Assembly (NCBI RefSeq): GCF_008041835.1
Contig: NZ_VRYE01000052.1
Location: 1-64,000, forward strand
DNA from: Ectopseudomonas mendocina
GTDB lineage: Bacteria > Pseudomonadota > Gammaproteobacteria > Pseudomonadales > Pseudomonadaceae
Reading direction: 5' to 3'
DNA: 64,000 bases
The translations under genes and the position numbers were made by a program. Below, in pieces: positions 21,499 to 33,342 of this stretch. The notes under the pieces are model-generated. The model did not search any database and had not been told where the DNA came from. It was given only the letters and a program-made list of their open reading frames with translations. How positions within the stretch are numbered: position 1 is the first letter of the stretch; each line of letters opens with the position of its first letter.

Positions 21499-23886
21499 TT
21501 AACCCTTTGCCAGCAGCTCCATTGAGCTGGACGAATCCGCAAATCGATAGCCCATAGCCTTGTAACCCGCTTGGCGCTTACTCCACATACGGAGCAATGC
21601 AGGATGCCCGGAATCGATGAAGTCGATGATGCGCACATCCGCCTTACTCGCATGTTCCCTATGCAGGCGACCTGCATACTGCTGGAGGGTGCCCTTCCAG
21701 GAAACCGGCATGGCCAGCACCAAGGTATCCAGCGCAGGATGATCGAACCCCTCACCTACCAGTTTCCCAGTGGCCAGGATCACCCTGGGTGCATCGGGCG
21801 GCAGCGCTTCCAGTTCACCGATTAGCGCAGCGCGCTGTTTCTTGGACAGCCGCCCGTGCAGGGTAAACAGGTTTTCGACCCGACCAACCAGCCTCTCCTC
21901 AATGGCACTGAGGTGATCCGTTCGCTCCGTCAGCAGCAGAATCTTTCTCCCCTGGCCAAAAGCGGCTTCGACCTCATCCACAATTTTGGCTGTCCGCTCC
22001 GCATCGCTGCACAGCTGCAAAAAGACATCCTGAATGCCAGCACCTTCAGGCATCACGATAGGGCGGGGCAACCACCTGGGAATCACCGTCAACTCAGCAG
22101 GCGCACTCTCAGGCCTCGATGCGGTATGCCGAACCGGCCCGCATTGCATGAAAATGATCGGCTGCTGGCCGTCGCGCCGGATTGGAGTTGCAGTGAGTCC
22201 CAGCACGAACCTCGCAGGCGCTGCCTTGAGGATGGCCTCAAACGAAAACGCCGACAGGTGATGGCACTCATCCACGATGATTTGCCCGTAGTTCTTCACC
22301 TGTTCGCTGACCTCACCTTGCCGCGATAGCGACTGCATGACCGCCACGTCGATGATGCCGGTCGGCTTGGCCTTACCACCACCGATGCTGCCGACAGTCT
22401 TCTTGTCAGCCCCCAGAAACGCCTGCAACCTCTCCTTCCACTGCTGGAGCAATTCCGTCCGGTGCACCAGCACCAACGTGTTTACACCTCGCCTGGCAAT
22501 CAGCGCAGCTGCCGTGACGGTTTTACCAAAAGCAGTGGGCGCACAAAGGACACCGGTGTCGTGCGCCAACATGCCTTCGAGAGCAGCCTCTTGATCAGGG
22601 CGTAGCGTGCCCGCAAAGCGGACATCAATGGGCTCCCCAGCGAAGCGCTCATAATGCAGCACCAGCTCTACCTTGTTTTCATCCAACAGTGCCTGGACGT
22701 CATCCAGGCATCCGCGCGGCAGGGCAATGTGCTGCGGATAGTTTTCGGCACATCCGATGATCCGGGGCTTGTTCCACACCGGCAGGCGCATGGCCTGAGC
22801 TTTGTAAAACTCCGGATTCTGAAAGGCCGCCAGCCGAATGAGCTTGTTGACCAAAGGTTGGGGCAGTTCCGACTTACTAAAATAGATCTGGTTGGCCAGT
22901 GTCACGCTTACCGACGCTGGTAACGAACAGGTCAGTTTCTGAGTCTTTTCCGGTGTGCGCTGCCAGGGCTTCGCGCCGTCATCATCTGTTAAGTCAGCGA
23001 CACCCAACGGATGGCGACCGCCACTGGCTCGCAACGTAGCCGGTGCAATGTCCCTCGCCGGCATAGGTTGGACACTGGCCAGAAATGCCCACTGATCGGG
23101 ATAGGGCACCAGCTTCTCATCGACAAAAACACTGCCGCCCTGAGCGCGAGCCCGCTTCTGCAAGGGCAAGGCGATCAAATTGCCAAAACCGCCCTTCGGC
23201 ATGCTGTCCTGATTTGGAAACAGCCGATCATAGGATCCAAGAGTCAGCTGCCGGGTACGTTCACAGGTATGACTGATGATCGCGGAGCCCAGTAGGCGCG
23301 CTTCAAACGCAGGAACACTGTGCTCGAAGAATATCCAAGCATGAGCACCATTACCGGAGCGAGAAACCTCCACCGCGACCGGCACACCCAACTCGTGACA
23401 TGACCGGGCAAATGCCATGACATCTTCACGCCAGTCGGCCTCGTCAAAATCCACCGCCAGGAAGTAGCAGGTGTCGTCTGGCAGCAACGGGTAAACGCCG
23501 ATGACAATCTCTCCGGCCAAATGCTTGTAGAGCACCTGATCGGTCAGAGGCAGCAACTGCCGGTACGAGCAATCGCCACATTTGATCCTGGGCTTCTCGC
23601 ACACACCTGGGCGCCATTCATTCGCGCACGCAGGTGAGTAGCCGGTCTTTCCGGCCTTGCTTTCCCAACGCAGGGGAAAGACATCGGCACGCCCCCGGAA
23701 CAGACGCTTGAACAGTGCCAGCTTCTCATTGGTATCCAGAACCGGGACTAGCGGCGGCAGCGCAACGGCCTGTTCATGCTTTGGCAGCTCAGCCGGTTGC
23801 CGCCACTCAATGCCATGCATTTCAAGCAATGCGATCAGGCGAGCATTCTCGGCCCTCAGTTGCTCAACCAGATCGTCATCACTCAT
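21499..23886 (-). CDS. TOTE-type primase (AEP) fused to superfamily II helicase
   Basis: A 795-aa protein. Residues about 5-25 look like a short coiled coil. A Cys cluster follows (Cys87, 96, 103, 106). An archaeo-eukaryotic primase fold is shown by FLAVDFDEADW (acidic pair near 146-148) and SGNGAHAWIFF (His182). The second half is an SF2 helicase: Walker A PTAFGKT (450-456), DEAH-like DECHH (539-543), LTATP (564-568) and motif VI QYAGRLHR. This pairing matches proteins described as the core of TOTE conflict systems, thought to act against invading DNA. No nuclease gene is adjacent; the only neighbour is a toxin-antitoxin pair. No strong ribosome binding site precedes the ATG. Role in this host is inferred. 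Confidence 0.82.
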   Translation of the reverse strand: MSDDDLVEQLRAENARLIALLEMHGIEWRQPAELPKHEQAVALPPLVPVLDTNEKLALFKRLFRGRADVFPLRWESKAGKTGYSPACANEWRPGVCEKPRIKCGDCSYRQLLPLTDQVLYKHLAGEIVIGVYPLLPDDTCYFLAVDFDEADWREDVMAFARSCHELGVPVAVEVSRSGNGAHAWIFFEHSVPAFEARLLGSAIISHTCERTRQLTLGSYDRLFPNQDSMPKGGFGNLIALPLQKRARAQGGSVFVDEKLVPYPDQWAFLASVQPMPARDIAPATLRASGGRHPLGVADLTDDDGAKPWQRTPEKTQKLTCSLPASVSVTLANQIYFSKSELPQPLVNKLIRLAAFQNPEFYKAQAMRLPVWNKPRIIGCAENYPQHIALPRGCLDDVQALLDENKVELVLHYERFAGEPIDVRFAGTLRPDQEAALEGMLAHDTGVLCAPTAFGKTVTAAALIARRGVNTLVLVHRTELLQQWKERLQAFLGADKKTVGSIGGGKAKPTGIIDVAVMQSLSRQGEVSEQVKNYGQIIVDECHHLSAFSFEAILKAAPARFVLGLTATPIRRDGQQPIIFMQCGPVRHTASRPESAPAELTVIPRWLPRPIVMPEGAGIQDVFLQLCSDAERTAKIVDEVEAAFGQGRKILLLTERTDHLSAIEERLVGRVENLFTLHGRLSKKQRAALIGELEALPPDAPRVILATGKLVGEGFDHPALDTLVLAMPVSWKGTLQQYAGRLHREHASKADVRIIDFIDSGHPALLRMWSKRQAGYKAMGYRFADSSSSMELLAKG

Positions 23887-23924
23887 CGCATCGAAACCAG
23901 AATCTGTCTGACGCAGGCAGCGCG

Positions 23925-24212
23925 TTATTTGAGCCGCTCAGCGGCCTTGCGATAGGCCTGCTCGCGATCACGCCGATCCACGGCCACGACAAATACCACC
24001 ACCTCATGGTCGATCACCTGGTACACCAGGCGATAACCGCTATTGCGCAGTTTGATCTTGTAGCAGTCGGGAAGTGAGTGAAGGCGATTTACCTCAACGC
24101 GCGGATTGACCAACACCTCCGCGAGCTTTTTCTTGAGCTGCTCGCGAACGGTGTCGCCCAGCTTGTGCCACTCCTTCAGTGCCCGTGCATCGAATTCGAG
24201 GCTATAGGTCAT
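23925..24212 (-). CDS. RelE-family toxin
   Basis: A 95-aa RelE toxin with LEFDARALKEWHKLGDTVRE, then DCYKIKLRNSGYRLVYQV and VAVDRRDREQAY. The C-terminal basic and aromatic residues expected in RelE are present. It overlaps its antitoxin gene by 11 nt. It is clearly related to the toxin at 14165-14461, yet its antitoxin belongs to a different fold. It lies directly upstream of the helicase gene in the same direction. Confidence 0.9.
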   Translation of the reverse strand: MTYSLEFDARALKEWHKLGDTVREQLKKKLAEVLVNPRVEVNRLHSLPDCYKIKLRNSGYRLVYQVIDHEVVVFVVAVDRRDREQAYRKAAERLK

Positions 24213-24441
24213 CCAGAGAGACCTTCACGCGCTGCGGAGCAGCAAGGCGTTCACGCACCGTGGCAATCAGAGCCTCATCTTCCTCGGTCATCAGAACCGG
24301 ACGGAAGGGCAACTGACCGCGTTCGGCCACGTATTGCAAAGCTTGGCGCATCAGCTCAGAAGGGGTGACGCCAAGCTTTTCCAGTTCCCGGTATGCGCGG
24401 ACTTTCAGCTCGTCGTCGATGCGGATATTGATCGAAGCCAT
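24202..24441 (-). CDS. RelB/DinJ-family antitoxin
   Basis: A 79-aa antitoxin with an N-terminal ribbon-helix-helix: INIRIDDELKVRAYRELEKL, then GVTPSELMRQALQYVAERGQ. This is the DinJ/RelB pattern. The C-terminal half (RERLAAPQRVKVSLDDL) would wrap the toxin. It starts the toxin-antitoxin pair that precedes the helicase gene. Confidence 0.9.
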   Translation of the reverse strand: MASINIRIDDELKVRAYRELEKLGVTPSELMRQALQYVAERGQLPFRPVLMTEEDEALIATVRERLAAPQRVKVSLDDL

Positions 24442-24468
24442 GGGGGCCGCCTCAACGTAAAGACATTC

Positions 24469-24482
24469 GTCATTACGATGAC
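24469..24482. promoter_or_regulatory. Candidate RelB operator
   Basis: GTCAT-TACG-ATGAC is an inverted repeat 28 bp upstream of the relB-like start. RHH antitoxins usually repress their own promoters at such palindromes. This is inferred from position and symmetry only. Confidence 0.35.
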
Positions 24483-24601
24483 ATTCTTGCGCTTATTTGG
24501 CAACCGCTCGCTCACGATGGACGGGCATGTGCTGCCTGCCGCCGCGCTGCTCAGGAATTTATTAACAATCCTGTTAAGAAAATCTCGACCCACTCTGCCG
24601 A

Positions 24602-25030
24602 CTAAATTTGACCCACAGGGCATAGCTCGGAGGGTACGGCCGGCGGTGGCGGGAACAGCTGCTGCTCCAACTCCGCATCGGACAACGAACAGGGCCAACT
24701 GAGGCCGCTGGCGGCAAAGCGACAGAGGTAATCACCGGCACTGCTGTGGCCTATGCCCAGACTGCGGGAGATCTTACGGACAGACAGCCCGCAATCGAAC
24801 TTGAGGCGCAACACCTCACGGATTTTACGCATGGACAAACGCTCCACGACGACCTCTCTGCTTCGAAAAAGAGGTCGATGGAAAATAAATCCTGCGTAGT
24901 TGCCTGCCTGGAAAGTGTCCGGATGGCCGTGGAATCGGTGTCCGGATGCTCGTGGAATGAGTGTCCGGATCAGCGTGGAATCACTGTCCGGATGTGCGTG
25001 GAATGGGTGTCCGAGTCAGCGTGGAATTCG
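24602..25030 (-). mobile_element. IS21-family relic: istA 5' end plus terminal repeats
   Basis: On the minus strand from 24847 the frame reads MERLSMRKIREVLRLKFDCG and on to AELEQQLFPPPPAVPSE, nearly the same as the start of the complete istA at 60264. It is cut after about 75 codons near 24610. Upstream (24908-25030) lie five copies of a 23-bp unit, GTGTCCGGAT-NNN-CGTGGAATNN, the multiple terminal repeats of IS21 elements. The hairpin around GACCTCTTTTTCGAAGCAGA is also shared with the complete element. The rest of istA and istB are gone. Confidence 0.85.
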
Positions 25031-25035
25031 CACTG

Positions 25036-25358
25036 ATGACTACGTTGCATGGTTTGGTCTGGACATCACTGCCCAGCAGACCAAAGATCTACCCGACGCG
25101 TTTGCCAGAAAATGGGGCATCAGCAAGGGCTACATGACGTTCTTGGTGGTGGACATGTTGAACGATCAACGCGCCCGCATTCGTAGCCAATGGGTTATCG
25201 ATGCCTTAAGGACTAGGCGCATACCAGGAAACAAAACCAACAAAGCCTCGATGAATGCGACCTTCAGCAGGATGAAATCAGCCGGGATCGTTGAGGAGCA
25301 CAAGACCAAGCACCGCCTGACTGAAGCCTTCTTGGCCGACTGGAACACCGGCCAGTAG
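25036..25358 (+). pseudogene. 3' fragment of an unrecognised gene
   Basis: The frame reads DDYVAWFGLDITAQQTKDLP, then KWGISKGYMTFLVVDMLNDQ and ASMNATFSRMKSAGIVEEHK before the stop at 25358. It runs open leftward into the IS21 terminal repeats, where it loses sense, so the 5' part was probably removed by the insertion. The end looks like a winged-helix segment, but I do not recognise the family. A terminator follows 15 nt later. Confidence 0.45.
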
Positions 25359-25373
25359 AGGCTCAGGCTAAGC

Positions 25374-25416
25374 AAAAGCCCCTGCGGACTCGCGTCAGCA
25401 GGGGCTTCTATTTTTT
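25374..25416 (+). terminator. Rho-independent terminator
   Basis: AAGCCCCTGC and GCAGGGGCTT form the stem, with CTATTTTTT after it. It ends transcription of the fragment gene just upstream. Confidence 0.8.
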
Positions 25417-25490
25417 AGGCTATCGCCAAATTACTTTGGCCGAACCGCTTAATTTTGGCCGAAAGGGCAAATAACTTTGCCCACCTCCAG

Positions 25491-25544
25491 CAGGGTGGCA
25501 GGGTGGCAGGGTGGCAGGGTGGCAGGGTGGCAGGGTGGCAGGTG
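25491..25544 (+). repeat. 8-bp tandem repeat, six copies of CAGGGTGG
   Basis: Six exact units fill 25491-25538, followed by a partial CAGGTG. It lies in the 520-bp gap between the fragment gene and gyrB and is not in a supported coding frame. Exact short tandem repeats of this kind change copy number readily. The rest of this gap, apart from terminators, shows nothing I can call. Confidence 0.9.
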
Positions 25545-25782
25545 CATCAGCATGCGGTTCGTTTTAATGAAGCCGCAAGCGTGTCGCAACGCACTGCCCG
25601 TCAGAATGACTGCTGATGGGCGATGCTATTTTGATTGGCATGAATTGAGGCGATCCATCCACTCCGCCGAATCTCCCAGAATTCGTCCACGCCAAAACGA
25701 AATTTTTCGCCTCTTCCTTGTAGCTTTACTACACAGCACACCTATGCGGGACTGTGTGGCTATGTCCAACAGCCTGATCTAC

Positions 25783-25812
25783 AAAGAAAAACCCCGGCTC
25801 TAGGCCGGGGTA
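25783..25812 (-). terminator. Terminator of the dnaA-dnaN-recF-gyrB group
   Basis: On the minus strand ACCCCGGCC-TAGA-GCCGGGGTTTTTCTTT is a strong hairpin with a T run, 66 nt beyond the gyrB stop. Confidence 0.85.
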
Positions 25813-25820
25813 GTGACAGA

Positions 25821-25858
25821 AATTGTCATGACAATAACTTGCACAAACATGACAATTT
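25821..25858. repeat. Inverted repeat AATTGTCATG / CATGACAATT after gyrB
   Basis: AATTGTCATG (25821-25830) and CATGACAATT (25849-25858) are perfect inverted copies between the gyrB stop and its terminator. ATTGTCATGACAAT at the left arm is also a palindrome on its own. It could be a hairpin in the gyrB 3' UTR or a protein-binding site; nothing more can be said. Confidence 0.5.
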
Positions 25859-25878
25859 ATCTGCCCGTCGATAAATGA

Positions 25879-29406
<3,528 letters not shown>

Positions 29407-29407
<1 letters not shown>

Positions 29408-30510
29408 TAAAGGCGCATCGGCATGACAACATAGGCCGAATCGTCGTTATCGGCTTCCTGCAGCAGAGCGCTGCTGTTGGAGTCGGAGAGAATCAGGCGC
29501 ACTTGCTCGGTGCTCATCACGCCCAGGACATCCAGCAGGTAGCTGACGTTGAAACCGATCTCCAGACCGCCGCCGTTGTAGTCGACAACGATTTCTTCCT
29601 CGGCCTCTTCCTGTTCCGGGTTATTGGCCTGAATTTTCAGCAGGCCTGCCGCCAGAGTCAGGCGAATGCCACGGTATTTTTCGTTGGAGAGAATCGCCGT
29701 GCGGCTGAACGCTTCACGCAGGCCCTGACGATCCGCCAGTACCAGTTTGTCGCCACCGCGCGGCAGTACACGCTCGTAATCCGGAAACTTGCCATCCACC
29801 AGCTTCGAGGTGAAGGTGAACTCGCCTGTATTGGCACGAATATGATGCTGACCCAGCACGATGCTGACTTCCGCGTCCTGCTCGGTGAGCAGGCGCGCCA
29901 GTTCAAGAATACCTTTACGCGGCACGATGACCTGGTGCTTGCCTTCCTGCTGGATGGTGGCCTCCATGGAGCACATGGCCAGACGGTGACCGTCGGTAGC
30001 CACGGCGCGCAACAAACCGCTCTGCACTTCCAACAGCATGCCGTTGAGGTAGTAGCGCACATCCTGCTGGGCCATGGCGAAGCTGGTACGCTCTACCAGG
30101 CGACGCAGCTTGGCTTGCGGCAGGTTGAAGGTCAGCGACCCCGGGCCTTCCTCGACGGTGGGGAAGTCGTTGGCCGGCAGGGTGGACAGGGTAAAGCGGC
30201 TACGGCCTGCCTTGACCAGCAACTTCTGATCATCGACGCGGAGGTCGATCAGCGCATCGCTCGGCAAGCTCTTGCAGATGTCCATCAGCTTACGCGCCGG
30301 CACGGTAATCTCGCCCGGCTCGGCAGCATCTTCCAGCGTTACGCGGCCTACCAGTTCGACTTCGAGGTCGGTACCGGTCAGCGACAATTGCTGGCCTTCG
30401 ACGACCAGCAGCACATTGGACAGAACCGGCAGCGTCTGGCGTCGTTCCACGACACCGGCGACCAGTTGCAGGGGTTTCAACAGGGCTTCGCGTTGAATGG
30501 TGAAATGCAT
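29407..30510 (-). CDS. dnaN: DNA polymerase III beta clamp
   Basis: DnaN is the sliding clamp that holds DNA polymerases on DNA. The three repeated clamp domains cover its 367 aa. Family stretches include [17 protein letters not shown] (residues 20-36), [11 protein letters not shown] and the C-terminal [19 protein letters not shown] that ends at the clamp pocket. It lies 31 nt after dnaA and overlaps recF, so the block dnaA-dnaN-recF-gyrB reads as one unit. Confidence 0.98.
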
Positions 30511-30541
30511 GGTCTAGTCCCTTGCCTCGTGGAGCTGCGAA

Positions 30542-32032
30542 TCAGGTTGTAAGCGTACGCAGCAGGTTCTTGTAATCCTCGCGGATATCCGCATCGGATC
30601 CCCTAAGTTCAGCAATCTTACGGCATGCGTGCAACACCGTGGTGTGATCGCGACCGCCGAAGGCCACACCGATTTCCGGCAGGCTGTGATTGGTCAGTTC
30701 CTTGGATAACGCCATGGCCACCTGACGCGGCCGGGCAATCGAACGCGAGCGGCGCTTGGAGAGCAGATCGGTGATCTTGATCTTGTAGTACTCGGCCGTG
30801 GTGCGCTGGATGTTGTCGATGCTGACCAGCTTGTCCTGCAGGGCCAGCAGATCCTTGAGCGATTCGCGAATCAGCTCGATGGTGATGTCGCGGCCCATGA
30901 AGTGCGAGTGGGCGATCACGCGTTTCAGCGCGCCTTCCAGCTCACGCACGTTGGAACGAATACGCTGAGCGATGAAGAATGCGGCATCGTGCGGCAGATC
31001 GACCTTGGCCTGGTCGGCCTTCTTCATCAGGATCGCCACACGGGTTTCCAGTTCCGGCGGCTCCACCGCGACGGTCAGGCCCCAGCCGAAACGCGACTTC
31101 AGACGCTCTTCCAGGCCTTCGATCTCCTTCGGGTAACGGTCGCTGGTGAGAATCACCTGCTGACCGCCTTCGAGCAATGCGTTGAAGGTGTGGAAGAACT
31201 CTTCCTGAGAGCGTTCCTTCTTGGCGAAGAACTGGATGTCATCGATCAGCAGTGCGTCCACCGAACGGTAGAAGCGCTTGAACTCGTTGATGGCGTTGAG
31301 TTGCAAAGCCTTGACCATGTCGGCGACGAAGCGCTCGGAATGCAGGTACACCACCTTGGCATTGGGATTCTTCGCCAGCAGGTGGTTGCCCACGGCATGC
31401 ATCAGGTGGGTCTTACCCAGGCCGACACCGCCATACAGGAACAGCGGGTTGTAGCCATGCTTGGGGTTGTCCGCTACCTGCCAGGCAGCCGCACGGGCCA
31501 ACTGGTTCGACTTGCCCTCGACAAAGTTATCGAAGGTAAAGGTACGGTTGAGGTAACTGGTGTGCTTGAGGCCACCTTCGACCTGCACGGAGCGTTCGGT
31601 ACGCGGGGCAACCGCAGGTGTAGGTGGTTGCGGTGCGGCACCAGCCATCGAATCGAAGCTGGCCCGCGAAGGTTCTGTTTGCGCCGGCGGCGGCAACGGT
31701 TTGCTCACGGCAGCGGCAACCTGTACCTGAGCCGCACGCGCGGCAGCCGGCAGCGGTGCGGTTGGCGCAACACGGGCAGTCGCGGCACGCTTGCTACCTA
31801 TTAATAAGGACAGCGCAGGCACCATGCCGTTGGCGCGCTCGCCAATCAGTTCGAGCAAGCGGCTCAGATACTTTTCGTTGACCCAATCGAGAACGAAGCG
31901 ATTCGGCGCATAAACGCGCAGTTCATCGCCTTCGGCTTCGACCTGCAGAGGACGGATCCAGGTGTTGAATTGCTGGGCCGGCAACTCATCGCGCAGAAGC
32001 TCGACACATTGCTGCCATAGTTCCACTGACAC
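30542..32032 (-). CDS. dnaA: Chromosomal replication initiator DnaA
   Basis: DnaA binds DnaA boxes in oriC and opens the duplex. Domain I is at residues 1-85 ([20 protein letters not shown]). A proline- and alanine-rich linker spans about 90-160. The AAA+ domain has Walker [13 protein letters not shown] and Walker [11 protein letters not shown]. The DNA-binding domain IV signature is [15 protein letters not shown]. At 496 aa it is normal. Start is GTG at 32030-32032. oriC lies immediately upstream. Confidence 0.98.
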   Translation of the reverse strand: MSVELWQQCVELLRDELPAQQFNTWIRPLQVEAEGDELRVYAPNRFVLDWVNEKYLSRLLELIGERANGMVPALSLLIGSKRAATARVAPTAPLPAAARAAQVQVAAAVSKPLPPPAQTEPSRASFDSMAGAAPQPPTPAVAPRTERSVQVEGGLKHTSYLNRTFTFDNFVEGKSNQLARAAAWQVADNPKHGYNPLFLYGGVGLGKTHLMHAVGNHLLAKNPNAKVVYLHSERFVADMVKALQLNAINEFKRFYRSVDALLIDDIQFFAKKERSQEEFFHTFNALLEGGQQVILTSDRYPKEIEGLEERLKSRFGWGLTVAVEPPELETRVAILMKKADQAKVDLPHDAAFFIAQRIRSNVRELEGALKRVIAHSHFMGRDITIELIRESLKDLLALQDKLVSIDNIQRTTAEYYKIKITDLLSKRRSRSIARPRQVAMALSKELTNHSLPEIGVAFGGRDHTTVLHACRKIAELRGSDADIREDYKNLLRTLTT

Positions 32033-32059
32033 TGACTATCCCCTTGGGCGGCGATGCAA

Positions 32060-32460
32060 AAACAGCCGCCATTGTACCGGCCCACGACTGAGTTATCCAC
32101 ACAGCTTGGGCTCAATGGGCACGCAAAATCAAAGTCTTAGTTACATTCACAAGGCTTATCAGCTGGGCAATAAACCTTGTGGATAATCCGCCTGCAAGTC
32201 TCTGCAAAACCCTGGGGATGAGCCCGCGTATAACCGGCCTGTGGGTAAAAGGGCATTCCATCCTCAGCTTCTATGCAGGCATCACACAAGTGCAGCACGT
32301 CTTTTCGACAGGGTTATCATCCCGGCAAGAGCGCTGTTAGCAATGCTGCCAGCAGGTTGTCCACAGATCCGGGCGCTGCTAGTTAACATAAACATAGAAA
32401 AAGAGCTTTAAACCCTTTTCCTTCTTTCTATTTCTATCTGGCGAATAAGGTTGGTTGGAA
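32060..32460. other. oriC: oriC: replication origin between dnaA and rpmH
   Basis: Perfect DnaA boxes are at 32093-32101 (TTATCCACA) and 32178-32186 (TGTGGATAA). Near matches are at 32240-32248 (TGTGGGTAA), 32314-32322 (TTATCATCC) and 32357-32365 (TTGTCCACA). An AT-rich stretch from 32381 (AGTTAACATAAACATAGAAA) to about 32440 is the likely unwinding element. Position between dnaA and rpmH is the classical Pseudomonas origin. Confidence 0.9.
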
Positions 32461-32461
32461 A

Positions 32462-32490
32462 TTGACCTGCCGCGTGGCTTTCTCTAGAAT
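32462..32490 (+). promoter_or_regulatory. Sigma-70 promoter of the rpmH operon
   Basis: TTGACC (32462-32467), a 17-bp spacer and TAGAAT (32485-32490) make a near-consensus promoter 60 bp upstream of rpmH, directed away from oriC. Confidence 0.7.
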
Positions 32491-32549
32491 TGCCGGTCTC
32501 TTAAAACCGGGGTCATTCCGACCCTAGTCGATCACCCAGGTAACGCACC

Positions 32550-32684
32550 ATGAAACGCACTTTCCAACCCAGCACCATCAAGCGCGCTCGCACCCACGGT
32601 TTCCGTGCCCGCATGGCCACCAAGAACGGCCGTGCCGTCCTGTCGCGTCGTCGCGCCAAGGGCCGTAAGCGTCTGACTGTCTAA
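32550..32684 (+). CDS. rpmH: Ribosomal protein bL34
   Basis: A 44-aa, strongly basic protein beginning [20 protein letters not shown] and ending in an [12 protein letters not shown] run, the standard bL34 sequence. It is a component of the 50S subunit. It opens the rpmH-rnpA-yidD-yidC operon downstream of a good promoter; rnpA starts 13 nt after its stop. It marks the right-hand border of oriC. Confidence 0.98.
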   Translation: MKRTFQPSTIKRARTHGFRARMATKNGRAVLSRRRAKGRKRLTV

Positions 32685-32697
32685 TTGATCCAGACAG

Positions 32698-33102
32698 GTG
32701 GTGAGTCGAGACTTCGGCCGGGACAAGCGACTGCTGACTCCCAGGCAATTCAAGGCAGTATTCGACTCCCCAAGCGGTAAGGCGCCGGGCAGGAATGTCC
32801 TGCTGCTAGCGCGCGATAACCAGCTTGATCATCCCCGCCTAGGTTTGGTGATCGGCAAGAAGAGCGTCAAGCTCGCCGTCGAGCGCAACCGCATCAAGCG
32901 TCAAATCCGCGAGTCCTTCCGCCTCAATCAGGACAACCTGACAGGCTGGGATATCGTGGTCGTCGCCCGCAAAGGGCTAGGCGATCTGGAGAATGCCGAA
33001 CTTGCTCAGCAGTTCGGCAAACTCTGGAAACGCTTAGCCCGAAGCCGGCCCAGTCGCGACGCTGACTTATCCTCCGGGACAAGCGACAATCCCCATGCGT
33101 AA
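32698..33102 (+). CDS. rnpA: Ribonuclease P protein component
   Basis: RnpA is the protein subunit of RNase P, which trims the 5' ends of pre-tRNAs. The family signature is [20 protein letters not shown] followed by [11 protein letters not shown]. Two GTG codons in a row (32698 and 32701) can serve as start; the first gives 134 aa. The last codons overlap yidD by 8 nt, the usual arrangement. Confidence 0.96.
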   Translation: MVSRDFGRDKRLLTPRQFKAVFDSPSGKAPGRNVLLLARDNQLDHPRLGLVIGKKSVKLAVERNRIKRQIRESFRLNQDNLTGWDIVVVARKGLGDLENAELAQQFGKLWKRLARSRPSRDADLSSGTSDNPHA

Positions 33103-33340
33103 AGCGGCTCTTGCCTGTATCCAGGTTTATCGCTACGCCATCAGCCCACTGATGGCCAGTCACTGCCGTTTCTACCCCAGCTGCTCCTGCTATGCCTATG
33201 AAGCCATCGAGCAACATGGCTTCCTGCGTGGTGGCTGGCTGACAGCGCGCCGTCTTGGTCGTTGTCACCCCTGGAATGCCGGCGGTTACGATCCGGTTCC
33301 ACCCGTTAAAACATCCCGTTCCCCTTCGATGGCCGAATAA
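33095..33340 (+). CDS. yidD: Membrane protein insertion efficiency factor YidD
   Basis: An 81-aa YidD protein, a small factor that aids YidC-dependent insertion. The family pattern [31 protein letters not shown] and [17 protein letters not shown] is complete, including the conserved cysteines. It overlaps rnpA by 8 nt and precedes yidC by 2 nt. Confidence 0.95.
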   Translation: MRKAALACIQVYRYAISPLMASHCRFYPSCSCYAYEAIEQHGFLRGGWLTARRLGRCHPWNAGGYDPVPPVKTSRSPSMAE

Positions 33341-33342
33341 TC

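Noticed and set aside
25558..25803. Short plus-strand frame after the tandem repeat
   Set aside because: No family likeness, no ribosome binding site, and its end runs into the gyrB terminator.
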